From: CAYWRO01 sp964460345
Lineage (GTDB): Bacteria > Planctomycetota > Phycisphaerae > Phycisphaerales > UBA1924
DNA: 37,169 nucleotides
NCBI GenBank assembly: GCA_964460345.1
Contig: CAYWRO010000037.1
Coordinates: 1-37,169, forward strand
Direction: 5' to 3'
Shown: piece after piece, positions 7,984-16,080 of the stretch
How positions within the stretch are numbered: the stretch's first letter is position 1
Layout of the letters: each line of letters begins with the position of its first letter
Program-made: the position numbers and the translations under genes
The notes under the pieces: model-generated
Databases searched by the model: none
What the model saw: only the letters and a program-made list of their open reading frames with translations
Told to the model about the DNA's origin: nothing

Positions 7984-8205
7984 ATGGACATGGGTGAAGC
8001 GATCGGCAACTTGTTTGACGAGTCCACCATCCGCTGGACGCTGCTGTCGCTGCTGATCTTCGGCATCGTCCTCGTGCGGACCGCCTACGCGGTCGTCCGG
8101 GCCGTGTCCCGCGAGCGGACGCGGCGTGAGGTTGCCGCCTACATCGCCGAAGGTGCGATGACACCGGAGCAGGGGGAAAAGCTCATGCGCGCCGGCGAAG
8201 CGTGA
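7984..8205 (+). CDS. Small membrane protein, first of three tandem paralogues
   Basis: A 73-residue protein with one membrane segment (about 18-38, TLLSLLIFGIVLVRTAYAVV). A basic linker (SRERTRREVAAYIAEG) follows, then a short helical tail (AMTPEQGEKLMRAGEA). The tail pattern RREVAAYxxEGxxxPExxxxxLxAG is repeated in the next two genes. The likely topology is N-out with the tail in the cytoplasm. The tail resembles the short helix-turn-helix tails (for example SHOCT-like) of many small membrane proteins; whether it is homologous to them is not clear. The ATG at 7984 has AGGAGG six bases upstream. It is probably co-transcribed with the next two genes. Confidence 0.8.
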   Translation: MDMGEAIGNLFDESTIRWTLLSLLIFGIVLVRTAYAVVRAVSRERTRREVAAYIAEGAMTPEQGEKLMRAGEA

Positions 8206-8255
8206 TTGGAGCGGGGGAAAGTGGCCTGCGGCTGCATTGTGCGAAGGAGGCGTTC

Positions 8256-8609
8256 GTGGATCTGACCCTTGCCAGAATCGATGAAGAGTTGATCCCGCTG
8301 GTGGCGATCGTGGGCGGCCTGACGGTCGCGGCAATGTGGATGGTGCTGCACTATGTGTCGCAGCTCGCTCAGACCAAGGCGCGCGAAGTGACACGGCGTG
8401 AAGTCGCCGCTTACGTTTCGGAAGGAACGATCAGGCCGGAAGACGCCGTCGCGATTCTCACCGCCGGGGATGAGGCAGATCTGGCCCAGACGATGGCCGC
8501 GATCGGCGCATCGCCGAAGAAGGTCGAACAGATGGTGGCAGCCATGCGTCGTGAGCGCGGGGGCGGCAACGTCGACCCGGGCCCGCGGGGGGATGCAGTC
8601 GGCACGTAG
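8256..8609 (+). CDS. Small membrane protein, second tandem paralogue with C-terminal extension
   Basis: A 117-residue protein starting at GTG 8256, chosen because AAGGAGG ends five bases before it; an upstream GTG at 8202 lacks such a site. One membrane segment (about 13-34) is followed by the shared tail motif TRREVAAYVSEGTIRPEDAVAILTAG. Unlike its two siblings it has an extra 40 or so residues, with a second predicted helix (AQTMAAIGASPKKVEQMVAAMRRER) and a Gly/Pro-rich end. Gaps to the neighbouring paralogues are about 50 bases each. The function is unknown. Confidence 0.8.
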   Translation: MDLTLARIDEELIPLVAIVGGLTVAAMWMVLHYVSQLAQTKAREVTRREVAAYVSEGTIRPEDAVAILTAGDEADLAQTMAAIGASPKKVEQMVAAMRRERGGGNVDPGPRGDAVGT

Positions 8610-8663
8610 CCGGTCAAGAGACGAGTCGGAGGCAGTGGGGGGAGGAGCAACGCCGAGAGGAAG

Positions 8664-8915
8664 ATGATGAATACGTTGGCATTGAGCGATGCGGTGGTGG
8701 AGCAGGCCTGGGTTCTGGTGCCGCTCGGCGTCTTCGCTTTCCTCACGATTGGCGCCATCGCCAAGGCAGTGCGTGGAACGCTTCAGACGAAGGCGCGGGA
8801 AGAGTCGCGTCGCGAGGTCGCCGCCTACGTCGCAGAAGGGTCGATGTCTCCCGAGGATGCCGAGCGCATTCTCAGTGCCGGTTCGAAGCCCGCCAGTGGC
8901 CGGAAGTGCTGCTGA
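8664..8915 (+). CDS. Small membrane protein, third tandem paralogue
   Basis: An 83-residue protein with one membrane segment (about 13-37) and the same tail, SRREVAAYVAEGSMSPEDAERILSAG. It shares QTKARE just before the motif with the second paralogue, so these two are closer to each other than to the first. It ends in GRKCC, two terminal cysteines that could be modified or bind metal, but this is speculative. The start has two ATGs in a row (8664 and 8667) behind AGAGGA. It converges on the ABC permease gene, 31 bases away. Confidence 0.8.
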   Translation: MMNTLALSDAVVEQAWVLVPLGVFAFLTIGAIAKAVRGTLQTKAREESRREVAAYVAEGSMSPEDAERILSAGSKPASGRKCC

Positions 8916-8946
8916 GCAGAGCGTCGGTCCCCCGGTCAACGGCCGT

Positions 8947-11514
8947 TTACCCCTTCATCGCCGCCAGCAACTCACGCGGCCGCCGCAGCATCAACTGGTG
9001 CACCGCCGGCCATGCTGCTCCCAGCGTGATGAGCGTGAGGGCAACCCAGCCGGCCGCTGTTGCCGCAACGGGCAGCCGCACCGTCAGGCTCAGGCCGATG
9101 ACAACCTCGTAAAGACGCTGTCCTCCCCAACTCGCCTGCGTGCCCATGATGGTCCCGAGGATGCACGCCGTGATGGCAATGATGATTGCCTCGGCGATGA
9201 CGAGTCGGGCCAGCAGACGCGACGATGCCCCGATCGAGCGCAGCACGCCGAACTCGAACTGCCGCGCTTGAATGCCCGCGATGATCAGGTTCGCCACGCC
9301 CAGGCAGGCGACGAGCATCGCGGTGACCGCTACGGTTGAGAAGATCAGCAGCGTTCCCTCCAAAAACGTGCGAATCTCCTCCTTGACCTGCTTGCCGCTG
9401 CCGACCATGCCGAAGCCGACCACGCGCCGGACCTGCGCGAGAATCGCTTCCTCATCGGCGCCGTCAGCGATCGAAAGCTGGATCAGCCGAATGCCTTCGT
9501 TGCCGAAGCGCTCGGCCAGAATCTGCCGCGAGCCGAACACCGCATTGACTGCCTGTTCCAGGTAATCCTCGCCGATGTCGAAGTAACGGTTGACGATGTC
9601 GAGCCCTGGACTGGTGACGACGCCGACGATCTCAAAGGTGATCTGCTGCTCGCCATTGGCGCCCTGCTGGCTGGTAAGCGTGATCGTGTCACCCACGCCG
9701 AGGCCGCGGGCGACCATGAACTCGCGCGCGATCAGGACGCCTTCACCGCTGATCAGCTTCGGCAGCGCCGCTTCGAGCGAGCCCTGCACGAAAGTGATGT
9801 TGGTCATCGCAAAGAAAGGCTCCGGGTCGAAGCCAATGAAGGTGGTGTTGTAGCTGCTGAGCCCCTCGATGCCGAAGGCGTCGGTCGCGAAGGTCTGCAT
9901 GGCGATGGCGCTGGTGTGCGTAACGCCCGGGATCTGCTCGATCTGTCGCTGCTTTTCTTCGGTCAGGTTGCGCGCGTTCACGAACGCATCGGGGAAGTCC
10001 AGCGCATCAAGCCAGTCGCGCAGAATGGCCTCTCCGTTCGTCCAGATCGCCACCAGCATCGCCAGTCCGACCATCATCGCGCCGGCGGTGAACCCGTGCC
10101 GATAGGGCGTCGCCGCCACGGTGCGCGACAGCACGTTCCGCGGCACGCGCAGCAGCCACGCGATCGGCGGGCCCAGCAGGCGCACAATCACAAGCGTCAC
10201 CGAAACGGTCAAAAGGAAGTATCCCGCAAACATCGCGGGCATTCCGACGATCACATCCAGCCAGAAGATGAGGTTGCCGTTCTCCGGCACGGTCATGACC
10301 AGCAGGTGCGTCGCAACCAGCGCCAGGCCGACGAGGAAGGTGATCAAAACGCCGAGCGGCCGGGCCGACCTCGCCCGCACGCTCAAGGCGCCCAGCGGAC
10401 TCGTGCGCGAGGCCTGCATCGCCGGGTATACCGCCCCCAGCAGGCCTGCGATGATCGCGCCGACGAAGGCCAGCGCAATCCCCAGCCAGGACATCGCAAA
10501 CCCCTCGGGCAGGTGCTGTTCAAAGACTCGCACCATCACCCACGCGCCAAGCACGCCCAGGGGAGAGCCGAGCACGGCGCCAAGTCCGCCGACGATGAAC
10601 CCAACCACGACCTGCGCTTCGGCCAGTTGCAGCCGCGTCCCGCCGATGCAGCGCAGGATCGCCAGCTCGCGCTGCCGCTCCGTCACGTTCGTTGTCAGCC
10701 CGGTAAGGATGATGAACGCCGCCGAGAGGAACGCGAGCACCGACGCGATCACCAGCCCAATCTGGCTCGACTGCACGTTTTTGGCCAGATCCGACGTCGT
10801 CCGCGCCGTCGCCCGCAACAGCACCCCCCGCGGCAGTTCCCCCTTATGGGCTTCCTCCACCGCGAGCGGGTCGGCGTCCGCCTCAAGGATGAGGTCGATC
10901 GACTGGGCAAGATCCGGCTGGCCCGTGATCTGCCACATCTGCTCCAGGGTGATGAACGCCTCCTCGCGCGCCAGGCCGCCGAGGGCCGGCTGCTCCACGA
11001 CGCCGACGACCTCGAGCGCGATGGGGTCGCCGAAACGAATTACCTCGAGCGTGTCGCCAACCCGGGCCTCGAGGTCCTCGACGGAGGCCGTGTCGAGCAT
11101 GATCTCGCCGACCGCCGCGACAGCGCGCCCTTCGACGAGCTTCGGCGGCCGGATCTCGTACTCCTTCTCCGGCACGAGCCCGTAGACGTTGGGCGCAAAC
11201 TGCTTCTCCGTGCGCGGGTTCGAGAGGTTCAGCGGCACGTACCCCCGCGGCACCGCCAGCGCGACCCCCGGCCACTGCTCGGCCTGCCTGGCGATGGCAA
11301 TGTCGAGGTCCTGCCGGCCGATGTGGGCGATGTTCAGGTCCGCCACGCCGACGGTCTGTTCGACGCGCGTCTCAATTCCCTTACGCAGCGACGCCATCGC
11401 GCAGGCAACCGCTGCGATCAGCGCTGCACACAGCGCCACGGTCATGATCAGCAGGGCCGTCCGGCTACGCCGCTCGGATAAGCTGTTGATAGCGAGTCGC
11501 CACGCCGGCCGCAT
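8947..11514 (-). CDS. FtsX/MacB-type ABC transporter permease with two FtsX domains
   Basis: An 855-residue inner-membrane permease of the type VII ABC superfamily (MacB, LolCE, FtsX), which couples ATP hydrolysis to movements of its extracytoplasmic parts instead of passing substrate through the membrane. An N-terminal helix (about 20-42, ALLIMTVALCAALIAAV) is followed by a periplasmic core-like region. A first three-helix FtsX domain lies at about 255-390 (ERQRELAILRCIGGTRLQL), further helices at about 395-480, a second periplasmic region follows, and a second FtsX domain is at about 730-850 (FEFGVLRSIGASSRLLARL). The ATG at 11514 (GGAGGG upstream) overlaps the ATPase gene by 50 bases, evidence of translational coupling. 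Substrate unknown; lipoprotein, peptide or lipid traffic are the family's usual roles. Confidence 0.93.
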   Translation of the reverse strand: MRPAWRLAINSLSERRSRTALLIMTVALCAALIAAVACAMASLRKGIETRVEQTVGVADLNIAHIGRQDLDIAIARQAEQWPGVALAVPRGYVPLNLSNPRTEKQFAPNVYGLVPEKEYEIRPPKLVEGRAVAAVGEIMLDTASVEDLEARVGDTLEVIRFGDPIALEVVGVVEQPALGGLAREEAFITLEQMWQITGQPDLAQSIDLILEADADPLAVEEAHKGELPRGVLLRATARTTSDLAKNVQSSQIGLVIASVLAFLSAAFIILTGLTTNVTERQRELAILRCIGGTRLQLAEAQVVVGFIVGGLGAVLGSPLGVLGAWVMVRVFEQHLPEGFAMSWLGIALAFVGAIIAGLLGAVYPAMQASRTSPLGALSVRARSARPLGVLITFLVGLALVATHLLVMTVPENGNLIFWLDVIVGMPAMFAGYFLLTVSVTLVIVRLLGPPIAWLLRVPRNVLSRTVAATPYRHGFTAGAMMVGLAMLVAIWTNGEAILRDWLDALDFPDAFVNARNLTEEKQRQIEQIPGVTHTSAIAMQTFATDAFGIEGLSSYNTTFIGFDPEPFFAMTNITFVQGSLEAALPKLISGEGVLIAREFMVARGLGVGDTITLTSQQGANGEQQITFEIVGVVTSPGLDIVNRYFDIGEDYLEQAVNAVFGSRQILAERFGNEGIRLIQLSIADGADEEAILAQVRRVVGFGMVGSGKQVKEEIRTFLEGTLLIFSTVAVTAMLVACLGVANLIIAGIQARQFEFGVLRSIGASSRLLARLVIAEAIIIAITACILGTIMGTQASWGGQRLYEVVIGLSLTVRLPVAATAAGWVALTLITLGAAWPAVHQLMLRRPRELLAAMKG

Positions 11515-12196
11515 CAAGGCCCTCCGTCCTGATCTCTCCGCTCATCCTGCCGTCGCGGAGCACGAAGATCCGATTGCAATGCGCCGCGGCCTCAGGTTCG
11601 TGCGTCACCATGAGAACGGTGATGGACTGTTCGCGCGCCAGGTCGGCAAGCAACTGCCACAGACGCTCCGCCGTGGCCGAGTCGAGGTTTCCTGTCGGCT
11701 CGTCGGCGAGAATCACGCGGGGGGAAAACAGCAGCGCCCGGGCGATCGCCACCCGCTGCTGCTCGCCGCCGGACAGTGCATCGGGGCGATGATCGGCCCG
11801 GCTCTCCAGTCCCAGGGTTCGAAGCAGTTCGAGCGGGCGACCATTAAGCGAAGCGCCCTCGTGGGCGAGCACCGCCGGCAACTCGACGTTCTCCCGCGCC
11901 GTGAGCGTCGGAATGAGATTGAACTGCTGAAAGACGATGCCGATCTCGTGCCGGCGGAAGGCCGTCAGATCGCGTTCGTTCAGCGAGTGCAGCGGCTTGC
12001 CGGCAACGTGAACCTCGCCGGAGTCCGGCCGGTCCAGCGCCCCCAGCAGGTGCAGAAGCGTGCTCTTGCCGCTGCCTGATGCGCCCATGATCGCATAAAA
12101 CCCCGGCTCGGTGATCTCGATGTTCACGCCGCGCAGCGCCTCAACGCGGCGGTCGCCGAGGGTATAAGCCTTGTGCACGTTCACGCAGCGGATCAT
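11465..12196 (-). CDS. ABC transporter ATP-binding protein, LolD/MacB/FtsE type
   Basis: This is the 243-residue ATPase partner of the overlapping permease. Motifs in order: Walker A GASGSGKST (38-46), Q-loop FQQFNLIPTLTARENVELP (the extended form typical of the LolD/MacB group), signature LSGGEQQRVAIARAL, Walker B VILADEPTGNLD and the switch His in VTHEPEAA. The gene ends inside the permease start, so the two form one transcription unit. No MacA-like adaptor gene accompanies them in the window, unlike classical macAB operons. Its ATG at 12196 has GAGGA about twelve bases upstream, a weak ribosome site. Confidence 0.95.
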   Translation of the reverse strand: MIRCVNVHKAYTLGDRRVEALRGVNIEITEPGFYAIMGASGSGKSTLLHLLGALDRPDSGEVHVAGKPLHSLNERDLTAFRRHEIGIVFQQFNLIPTLTARENVELPAVLAHEGASLNGRPLELLRTLGLESRADHRPDALSGGEQQRVAIARALLFSPRVILADEPTGNLDSATAERLWQLLADLAREQSITVLMVTHEPEAAAHCNRIFVLRDGRMSGEIRTEGLDAAGVATRYQQLIRAA

Positions 12197-12234
12197 CGGG
12201 TCCGAGTGTCCTCATGGCCTCCCCACCGGCCGTC

Positions 12235-12240
12235 ACGATA
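12235..12240 (-). promoter_or_regulatory. Possible -10 hexamer for the ABC exporter pair
   Basis: TATCGT on the minus strand lies 38 bases upstream of the ATPase start and would give a leader of about 30 bases containing GAGGA. No convincing -35 element. Confidence 0.3.
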
Positions 12241-12309
12241 GGAGTGCCCCGGCCGGATCGCGGCGGGCAGCACCGACCAAAGCGCCTCCCTGGAGCGTCC
12301 GGGGGATGC

Positions 12310-12690
12310 TTACTCGGCGTACTTCTGGTCGTACGCCGTCGACGGCATCAGCGAGTCAAGCGGGGCCTTGTCTGACACGCGGATCTTCACCAGCCACCCC
12401 TTCTCAAAGGGATCGGTGTTCAGCAGCGACGGATCCTCGGCCACCGCGGCGTTCACCTCGATGATTTCTCCCGGACACACCGAGTAGACGTCGCTGGTGG
12501 CCTTGACGCTCTCGACCTCGCCGACGGAGTCTCCCGCCTCCAGCGCCGTGCCCTCCGGCTTCATCTCCGCATACGTGACGTCCGTGAGCTGGTTGACGGC
12601 GAAGGTGGTCAGGCCGAGGGTGACGACGTCGCCTTCGACCTTGTGCCACTCGTGGCTGTCGGAGTAAAGACGATCGCTGGGGGAAGCCAT
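12310..12690 (-). CDS. gcvH: Glycine cleavage system H protein
   Basis: GcvH carries the lipoyl arm that shuttles the aminomethyl group between the P, T and L proteins of glycine cleavage. The 126-residue length is standard. HEWHKVEGDVVTLGLTTFAV opens the barrel, and GEVESVKATSDVYS holds the lipoylated Lys63. The end (DPSLLNTDPFEKGWLVKI) is typical. The ATG at 12690 has AAAGGA upstream. gcvT and gcvP are not adjacent, as in many bacteria with scattered glycine cleavage genes. A stand-alone H protein can also serve as lipoate donor in lipoyl-relay pathways, but nothing here points to that. A possible TAGACT -10 element (12769-12774) would give a leader of about 70 bases. Confidence 0.97.
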   Translation of the reverse strand: MASPSDRLYSDSHEWHKVEGDVVTLGLTTFAVNQLTDVTYAEMKPEGTALEAGDSVGEVESVKATSDVYSVCPGEIIEVNAAVAEDPSLLNTDPFEKGWLVKIRVSDKAPLDSLMPSTAYDQKYAE

Positions 12691-12768
12691 GGGATCCTTT
12701 CAAGGTCTGGAGGTGCGGGGCGAACGACGCGGCGGCAAGTTGCCCGCCGCGGTCCTGCTGCAGGCGGT

Positions 12769-12774
12769 AGTCTA
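12769..12774 (-). promoter_or_regulatory. Possible -10 hexamer TAGACT for gcvH
   Basis: The minus-strand TAGACT lies about 80 bases before the gcvH start, allowing a leader that includes the AAAGGA ribosome site. Confidence 0.35.
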
Positions 12775-12854
12775 TGCCATCAGGCCGCCGCCGGTGAGTG
12801 CGGCGCAAGAGGCAATGCGTGCGCGCGGCCACGCCCTGCGCGACTGGGGGGTGC

Positions 12855-12860
12855 TACAGT
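12855..12860 (+). promoter_or_regulatory. -10 hexamer TACAGT for gene at 12868, leaderless spacing
   Basis: TACAGT ends seven bases before the ATG at 12868. No ribosome site is present. It probably drives the three-gene unit 12868-15244. Confidence 0.6.
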
Positions 12861-12867
12861 GGCGGAC

Positions 12868-13686
12868 ATGCTCTTAACACTTGCTGCCAGTTCGTTGAGC
12901 GGGATTCTGGCGGAGGCCGGGGGGTCGGGCGAGATCCGCCTGACCGATCTTCCCCGCTTCGCCCACGATCACCTTGGCTTGCACGGGCTCTATCTCTCCA
13001 CGGAACTGCTTGCCGGCGCTGACGTTCGCAAGCTGGAGAAGATCCGCGACGCCGCGGACAAGTCGCAGTGCCCCTGCCTGGTGCTCGTCGATCACACGCC
13101 CGTCCCGCTGGGGGAACTCGATGAGGACCTCGGCTCGGCCGCCCTCGACAGGGTGGTGCGCGTCATTGAGGCGGCCCATCGTTTGGGGTGCAATGCCGCC
13201 TCGATCGGAATCGCCGCGGCCGACGATGAGGACTCGTTCGAAGCTTCGATCGATCGCCTCAAGCGGGCGCTGGGCAAAGCGGAGCGGGTGGAAATGAACC
13301 TCCTTGTCTCGTCGTCGCCCGGGTTGACGGCCGAGCCCGACCGGCTGACCGACCTGATCAAGAAGGTTGGTGGTTTCCGCGTCGGCACGATCCCGGATTT
13401 TCAGACTGCCGCTCGGGCTGAGGACCCACAACACTTCCTCCGCCGGCTCACGCCGTACGCCGCGGCTGTGCTCGGCGCCTCCGAAGCGTTCAAAAACTCG
13501 AAGAAGGACCCAGGCTACGTCCACGAGAGCTATGACCTCGGGGCCTTCGCCCAGGTCGTCAAATCGGTCGGCTACACCGGAACGCTCGCGATCGATTACC
13601 GTGGCAAGAAGGACCACGTTCAGAGCGTCGAACGCACGCGCGACCTGCTCCAGGCCGCCCTGGGGATGGAGGAAACGAGTGGATGA
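12868..13686 (+). CDS. TIM-barrel protein, sugar phosphate isomerase/epimerase-like
   Basis: A 272-residue protein with the pattern of the xylose isomerase-like TIM barrel superfamily (AP endonuclease 2 fold). Regular strand-helix units are visible: GLHGLYLSTELL, CPCLVLVDHT, LDRVVRVIEAAHRLGCNAASIGI, RVEMNLLVSSSPGL, FRVGTIPDFQTA and the C-terminal GYTGTLAIDYRGK. Several conserved metal ligands of true isomerases (Glu-His-Asp-Glu) are not obvious, so the activity may differ or be lost. It starts the unit with cmk and plsC: its stop overlaps the cmk ATG by four bases. The link to CMP kinase and an acyltransferase is positional only and does not reveal a substrate. Confidence 0.7.
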   Translation: MLLTLAASSLSGILAEAGGSGEIRLTDLPRFAHDHLGLHGLYLSTELLAGADVRKLEKIRDAADKSQCPCLVLVDHTPVPLGELDEDLGSAALDRVVRVIEAAHRLGCNAASIGIAAADDEDSFEASIDRLKRALGKAERVEMNLLVSSSPGLTAEPDRLTDLIKKVGGFRVGTIPDFQTAARAEDPQHFLRRLTPYAAAVLGASEAFKNSKKDPGYVHESYDLGAFAQVVKSVGYTGTLAIDYRGKKDHVQSVERTRDLLQAALGMEETSG

Positions 13687-14441
13687 CCATGGTGGCGACC
13701 GCTGAAGACTCGTCTGGATCGGCCGGCGATGGATCCGCTCCATCGCTGATCGTTACGATCGACGGCCCCGCGGGCACCGGTAAGTCCTCTGTGGCGCGCC
13801 TCCTGGCGCGGCGGCTCGGGCTCGACTTTCTCGACACCGGCGCGATGTACCGCGCCGCCACCGCCATCGTCATCGATCAGGGGATCAACCCCGACAACCA
13901 TGACGCCGTGGTCGCCGCCGTCGCCAAAGAAGACCTGCACTTTGACTGGAGCGCCGATCCCCCGACCATGCTCTGTTCGGGCCGCTCGGTCATGAAGCGC
14001 ATTCGTGACGCCGACGTGACGGCCTTGGTCTCCACCATCGCCGCCATCGGTGAGCTGCGCCGCCACATGGTGCGCAAGCAGCGCATTGTCGCCGCCCAGC
14101 ATCCACGCCTCGTCGCCGAGGGGCGCGACCAGGGCTCCGTTGTCTTTCCCGATGCGGATGTAAAGTTCTACCTCGACGCCACCCCGGCCGAACGCGCCCG
14201 CCGCCGCGCTGAGCAGTTGCGCGAGCAGGGCCACGATGTGGACGAGGCGCAGCTCCGGCTCGACATCGAGCGCCGCGACCAGCAGGACTCCACCCGCTCC
14301 GATGGGCCGCTCATCTGCCCCGAGGATGCGCATCGTCTGGATACGTCCAACCTCACATTTGAGCAGGTGGTCGATACGCTTGAGAAGCTGGTTGTCGCGC
14401 AACTTGCCGCGCGCCGCCGCGCAGGTGATGCGGTGCAATGA
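13683..14441 (+). CDS. cmk: Cytidylate kinase
   Basis: CMP kinase phosphorylates CMP and dCMP with ATP in pyrimidine nucleotide recycling and phospholipid supply. The 252 residues include an N-terminal extension of about 20 residues, then TIDGPAGTGKSSVARLLARRLG (P-loop at 28-35) and LDFLDTGAMYRAAT, the CMP-binding signature. VAEGRDQGSVVFPDADVKFYLDATPAERARRR (usually EGRDIGTVVFPDA) and ERRDQQDSTRSDGPL (usually RDxxDxxRxxxPL) follow. The ATG at 13683 overlaps the upstream stop and has GGAGGA. It overlaps plsC by four bases (ATGA). The cmk-plsC order recurs in many bacteria and supports both calls. Confidence 0.97.
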   Translation: MTMVATAEDSSGSAGDGSAPSLIVTIDGPAGTGKSSVARLLARRLGLDFLDTGAMYRAATAIVIDQGINPDNHDAVVAAVAKEDLHFDWSADPPTMLCSGRSVMKRIRDADVTALVSTIAAIGELRRHMVRKQRIVAAQHPRLVAEGRDQGSVVFPDADVKFYLDATPAERARRRAEQLREQGHDVDEAQLRLDIERRDQQDSTRSDGPLICPEDAHRLDTSNLTFEQVVDTLEKLVVAQLAARRRAGDAVQ

Positions 14442-15244
14442 GCGGCACTTCGCTGGCGGACATCCTGCGATGGCTCCGGGCGCGGGATCCCGGGCAGCCA
14501 CTCTGGCGCATCATCGTTTATCGTTTCAGCCAGATGGTCGTCGAGTGGGCGGTCGTCCTCTTCTATCGTTACCGCGTTTTCGGGCAGGGGTACGTGCCGC
14601 GCATCGGCCCGCTGCTGATTGTTTCCAACCACCAGTCTCACCTGGATCCGCCGCTGGTCGGCGTGGCCGTCCGGCACCGCCACATCGTCCCGCTGGCGCG
14701 GATCGGCCTTTTCAAGAACAGGCTTTTCGGGGCCCTCATCCGCCTCTACAACGCCATCGCGCTCAAGCAGGATGAAAGCGATACCGCTGCGATGCGCCGC
14801 GCCGTCGCCGAGTTGAACACCGGGCGTGCCGTCGTCATCTTCGCCGAGGGGGCCCGTACGCCCGATGGCGCCGTGCACCCGTTCAAGTCAGGTATTTGGC
14901 TGCTGCTTAAACGCGCCAAGTGCCCCGTGCTCCCCGTTGCCATTGAGGGCGCCTACGACGTCTGGCCACGCCGGCGCACCCTGCCTCGACTTTTCGGAGG
15001 ACGCGTTGCCGTCAAGATCGGTGCGCCCATCCCCTACGAAAAACTCGCCGGCATGGACGCGCGCGAAGGGCTGGCCATGCTGGAAGCGCAGATCGACTCG
15101 ATGCGCCTCGAGCTGCGCGAGCACCTCCGGCGCGTGACGTTCAGCCGCTACCCAGCCCCTGGCGCGGGCGAGGTTGTTGGCGAGCCCTCCTCCGGCACCG
15201 ATGACGCCTCTGCATCATCGCTCTCCAGCGCCCCCGCGTCTTGA
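14438..15244 (+). CDS. plsC: 1-acyl-sn-glycerol-3-phosphate acyltransferase (PlsC family)
   Basis: PlsC-type enzymes add the second acyl chain to lysophosphatidic acid at the inner membrane. The 268-residue protein has the acceptor motif NHQSHLDPP (H65-x4-D70), FAEGARTPDG (Glu137-Gly138, the FPEGTRS block) and VLPVAIEGAYDVWPR near the end. A hydrophobic stretch at about 34-44 could anchor it. It starts at ATGA overlapping the cmk stop. The last 30 or so residues are Ser/Ala/Gly-rich and are antisense to the C-terminus of the TauE/SafE-type gene on the other strand (97 shared bases). That part of both proteins is low-complexity and likely dispensable. Confidence 0.92.
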   Translation: MSGTSLADILRWLRARDPGQPLWRIIVYRFSQMVVEWAVVLFYRYRVFGQGYVPRIGPLLIVSNHQSHLDPPLVGVAVRHRHIVPLARIGLFKNRLFGALIRLYNAIALKQDESDTAAMRRAVAELNTGRAVVIFAEGARTPDGAVHPFKSGIWLLLKRAKCPVLPVAIEGAYDVWPRRRTLPRLFGGRVAVKIGAPIPYEKLAGMDAREGLAMLEAQIDSMRLELREHLRRVTFSRYPAPGAGEVVGEPSSGTDDASASSLSSAPAS

Positions 15245-16080
15245 GGTGTCTGCTCCACCACGGGGCCGCCACCCCACAGGTCGGCCATTCGCGCGGCGGC
15301 AACCAGCAGCAGCGCCGTAATCACGATGCGCACCCACATGATCGGGAGCTTGTGCGTTAACGGCGCGCCCAGCCGCGCCCCGATTGCCGCGGTTGGCGCC
15401 ATGGCCGCCGAGAGCAGCAGGGCGTCGGTCATGGTCAGGTGGTGCAGATACAGCGTGCCCACCTTCAGCAGCGCACCGATGATCGCGCTTACCCCCAGCA
15501 AAGCGCTGCTCGTCGCAATCGCATGCCGCAGCCGAAGCCGCGCACCCATCTGCAGCAGCGGTACCAGCAGCACGCCCCCGCCCAGTCCAAGCAGCCCTGC
15601 CGTGAACCCCACAAACGTGCCAATGGCCACGATCACCGCCGTGCTGGACCGTGGTACAAGCGCCTCCTCATGCGATTCGTTGTGTCGCCGCGCCACCCGC
15701 ACCAGGTTCGTGATGCAGTACACCACGATGAACCCCGCCAGCATGATCTTCAGCCAGCGGCCGTCCACCATGTTCGAGACGAACACCCCGGACACAACCC
15801 CGATCAACATCGGGGCCAGCAGCTTCTTCAGAACGTTGAACTGAATTGCCTTCTCGCGGTGGTGCCGCAGTGCGGCGGGGATCGACACCACGACGTTCAC
15901 CACCATTGCCGCCGCCATGTACAGGTGGTGCCGGCTGTAGTCCCCGTCCGGATATCCGAACGCCCAGGCCATTCCCGGCAGCATGATCACCGATCCGCCG
16001 ATCCCGGCAAGACCGCCGATCAGGCCCGCCGCGAGGCCGATTAACGCGGCCGCCACCAGATCAAGGGGGCCGATGGTCAC
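15148..16080 (-). CDS. TauE/SafE-family (TSUP) membrane permease
   Basis: A 310-residue member of the 4-toluene sulfonate uptake family (DUF81), inner-membrane permeases linked to export or import of sulfite, sulfoacetate and other small sulfur compounds. It shows the internal repeat of the family: GLAAGLIGGLAGIGGSVIMLP near the N-terminus and GFTAGLLGLGGGVLLVPLL in the second half, with about eight hydrophobic segments. The start is GTG 16080, with GGAGAG seven bases upstream; the longer open frame to 16380 is not protein-like. The last 40 residues are acidic, Ser/Pro-rich and overlap the plsC 3' end. No sulfur metabolism genes are nearby, so the substrate is open. Confidence 0.9.
   Translation of the reverse strand: MTIGPLDLVAAALIGLAAGLIGGLAGIGGSVIMLPGMAWAFGYPDGDYSRHHLYMAAAMVVNVVVSIPAALRHHREKAIQFNVLKKLLAPMLIGVVSGVFVSNMVDGRWLKIMLAGFIVVYCITNLVRVARRHNESHEEALVPRSSTAVIVAIGTFVGFTAGLLGLGGGVLLVPLLQMGARLRLRHAIATSSALLGVSAIIGALLKVGTLYLHHLTMTDALLLSAAMAPTAAIGARLGAPLTHKLPIMWVRIVITALLLVAAARMADLWGGGPVVEQTPQDAGALESDDAEASSVPEEGSPTTSPAPGAG

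Noticed and set aside
9916..11481. Long plus-strand open frame opposite the ABC permease
   Set aside because: Arg/His-rich shadow of the FtsX-type gene, a common effect of high GC content.
12868..15244. A new biosynthetic pathway formed by the isomerase-like gene, cmk and plsC
   Set aside because: cmk and plsC are frequent neighbours for housekeeping reasons, and the isomerase-like gene lacks clear catalytic residues.
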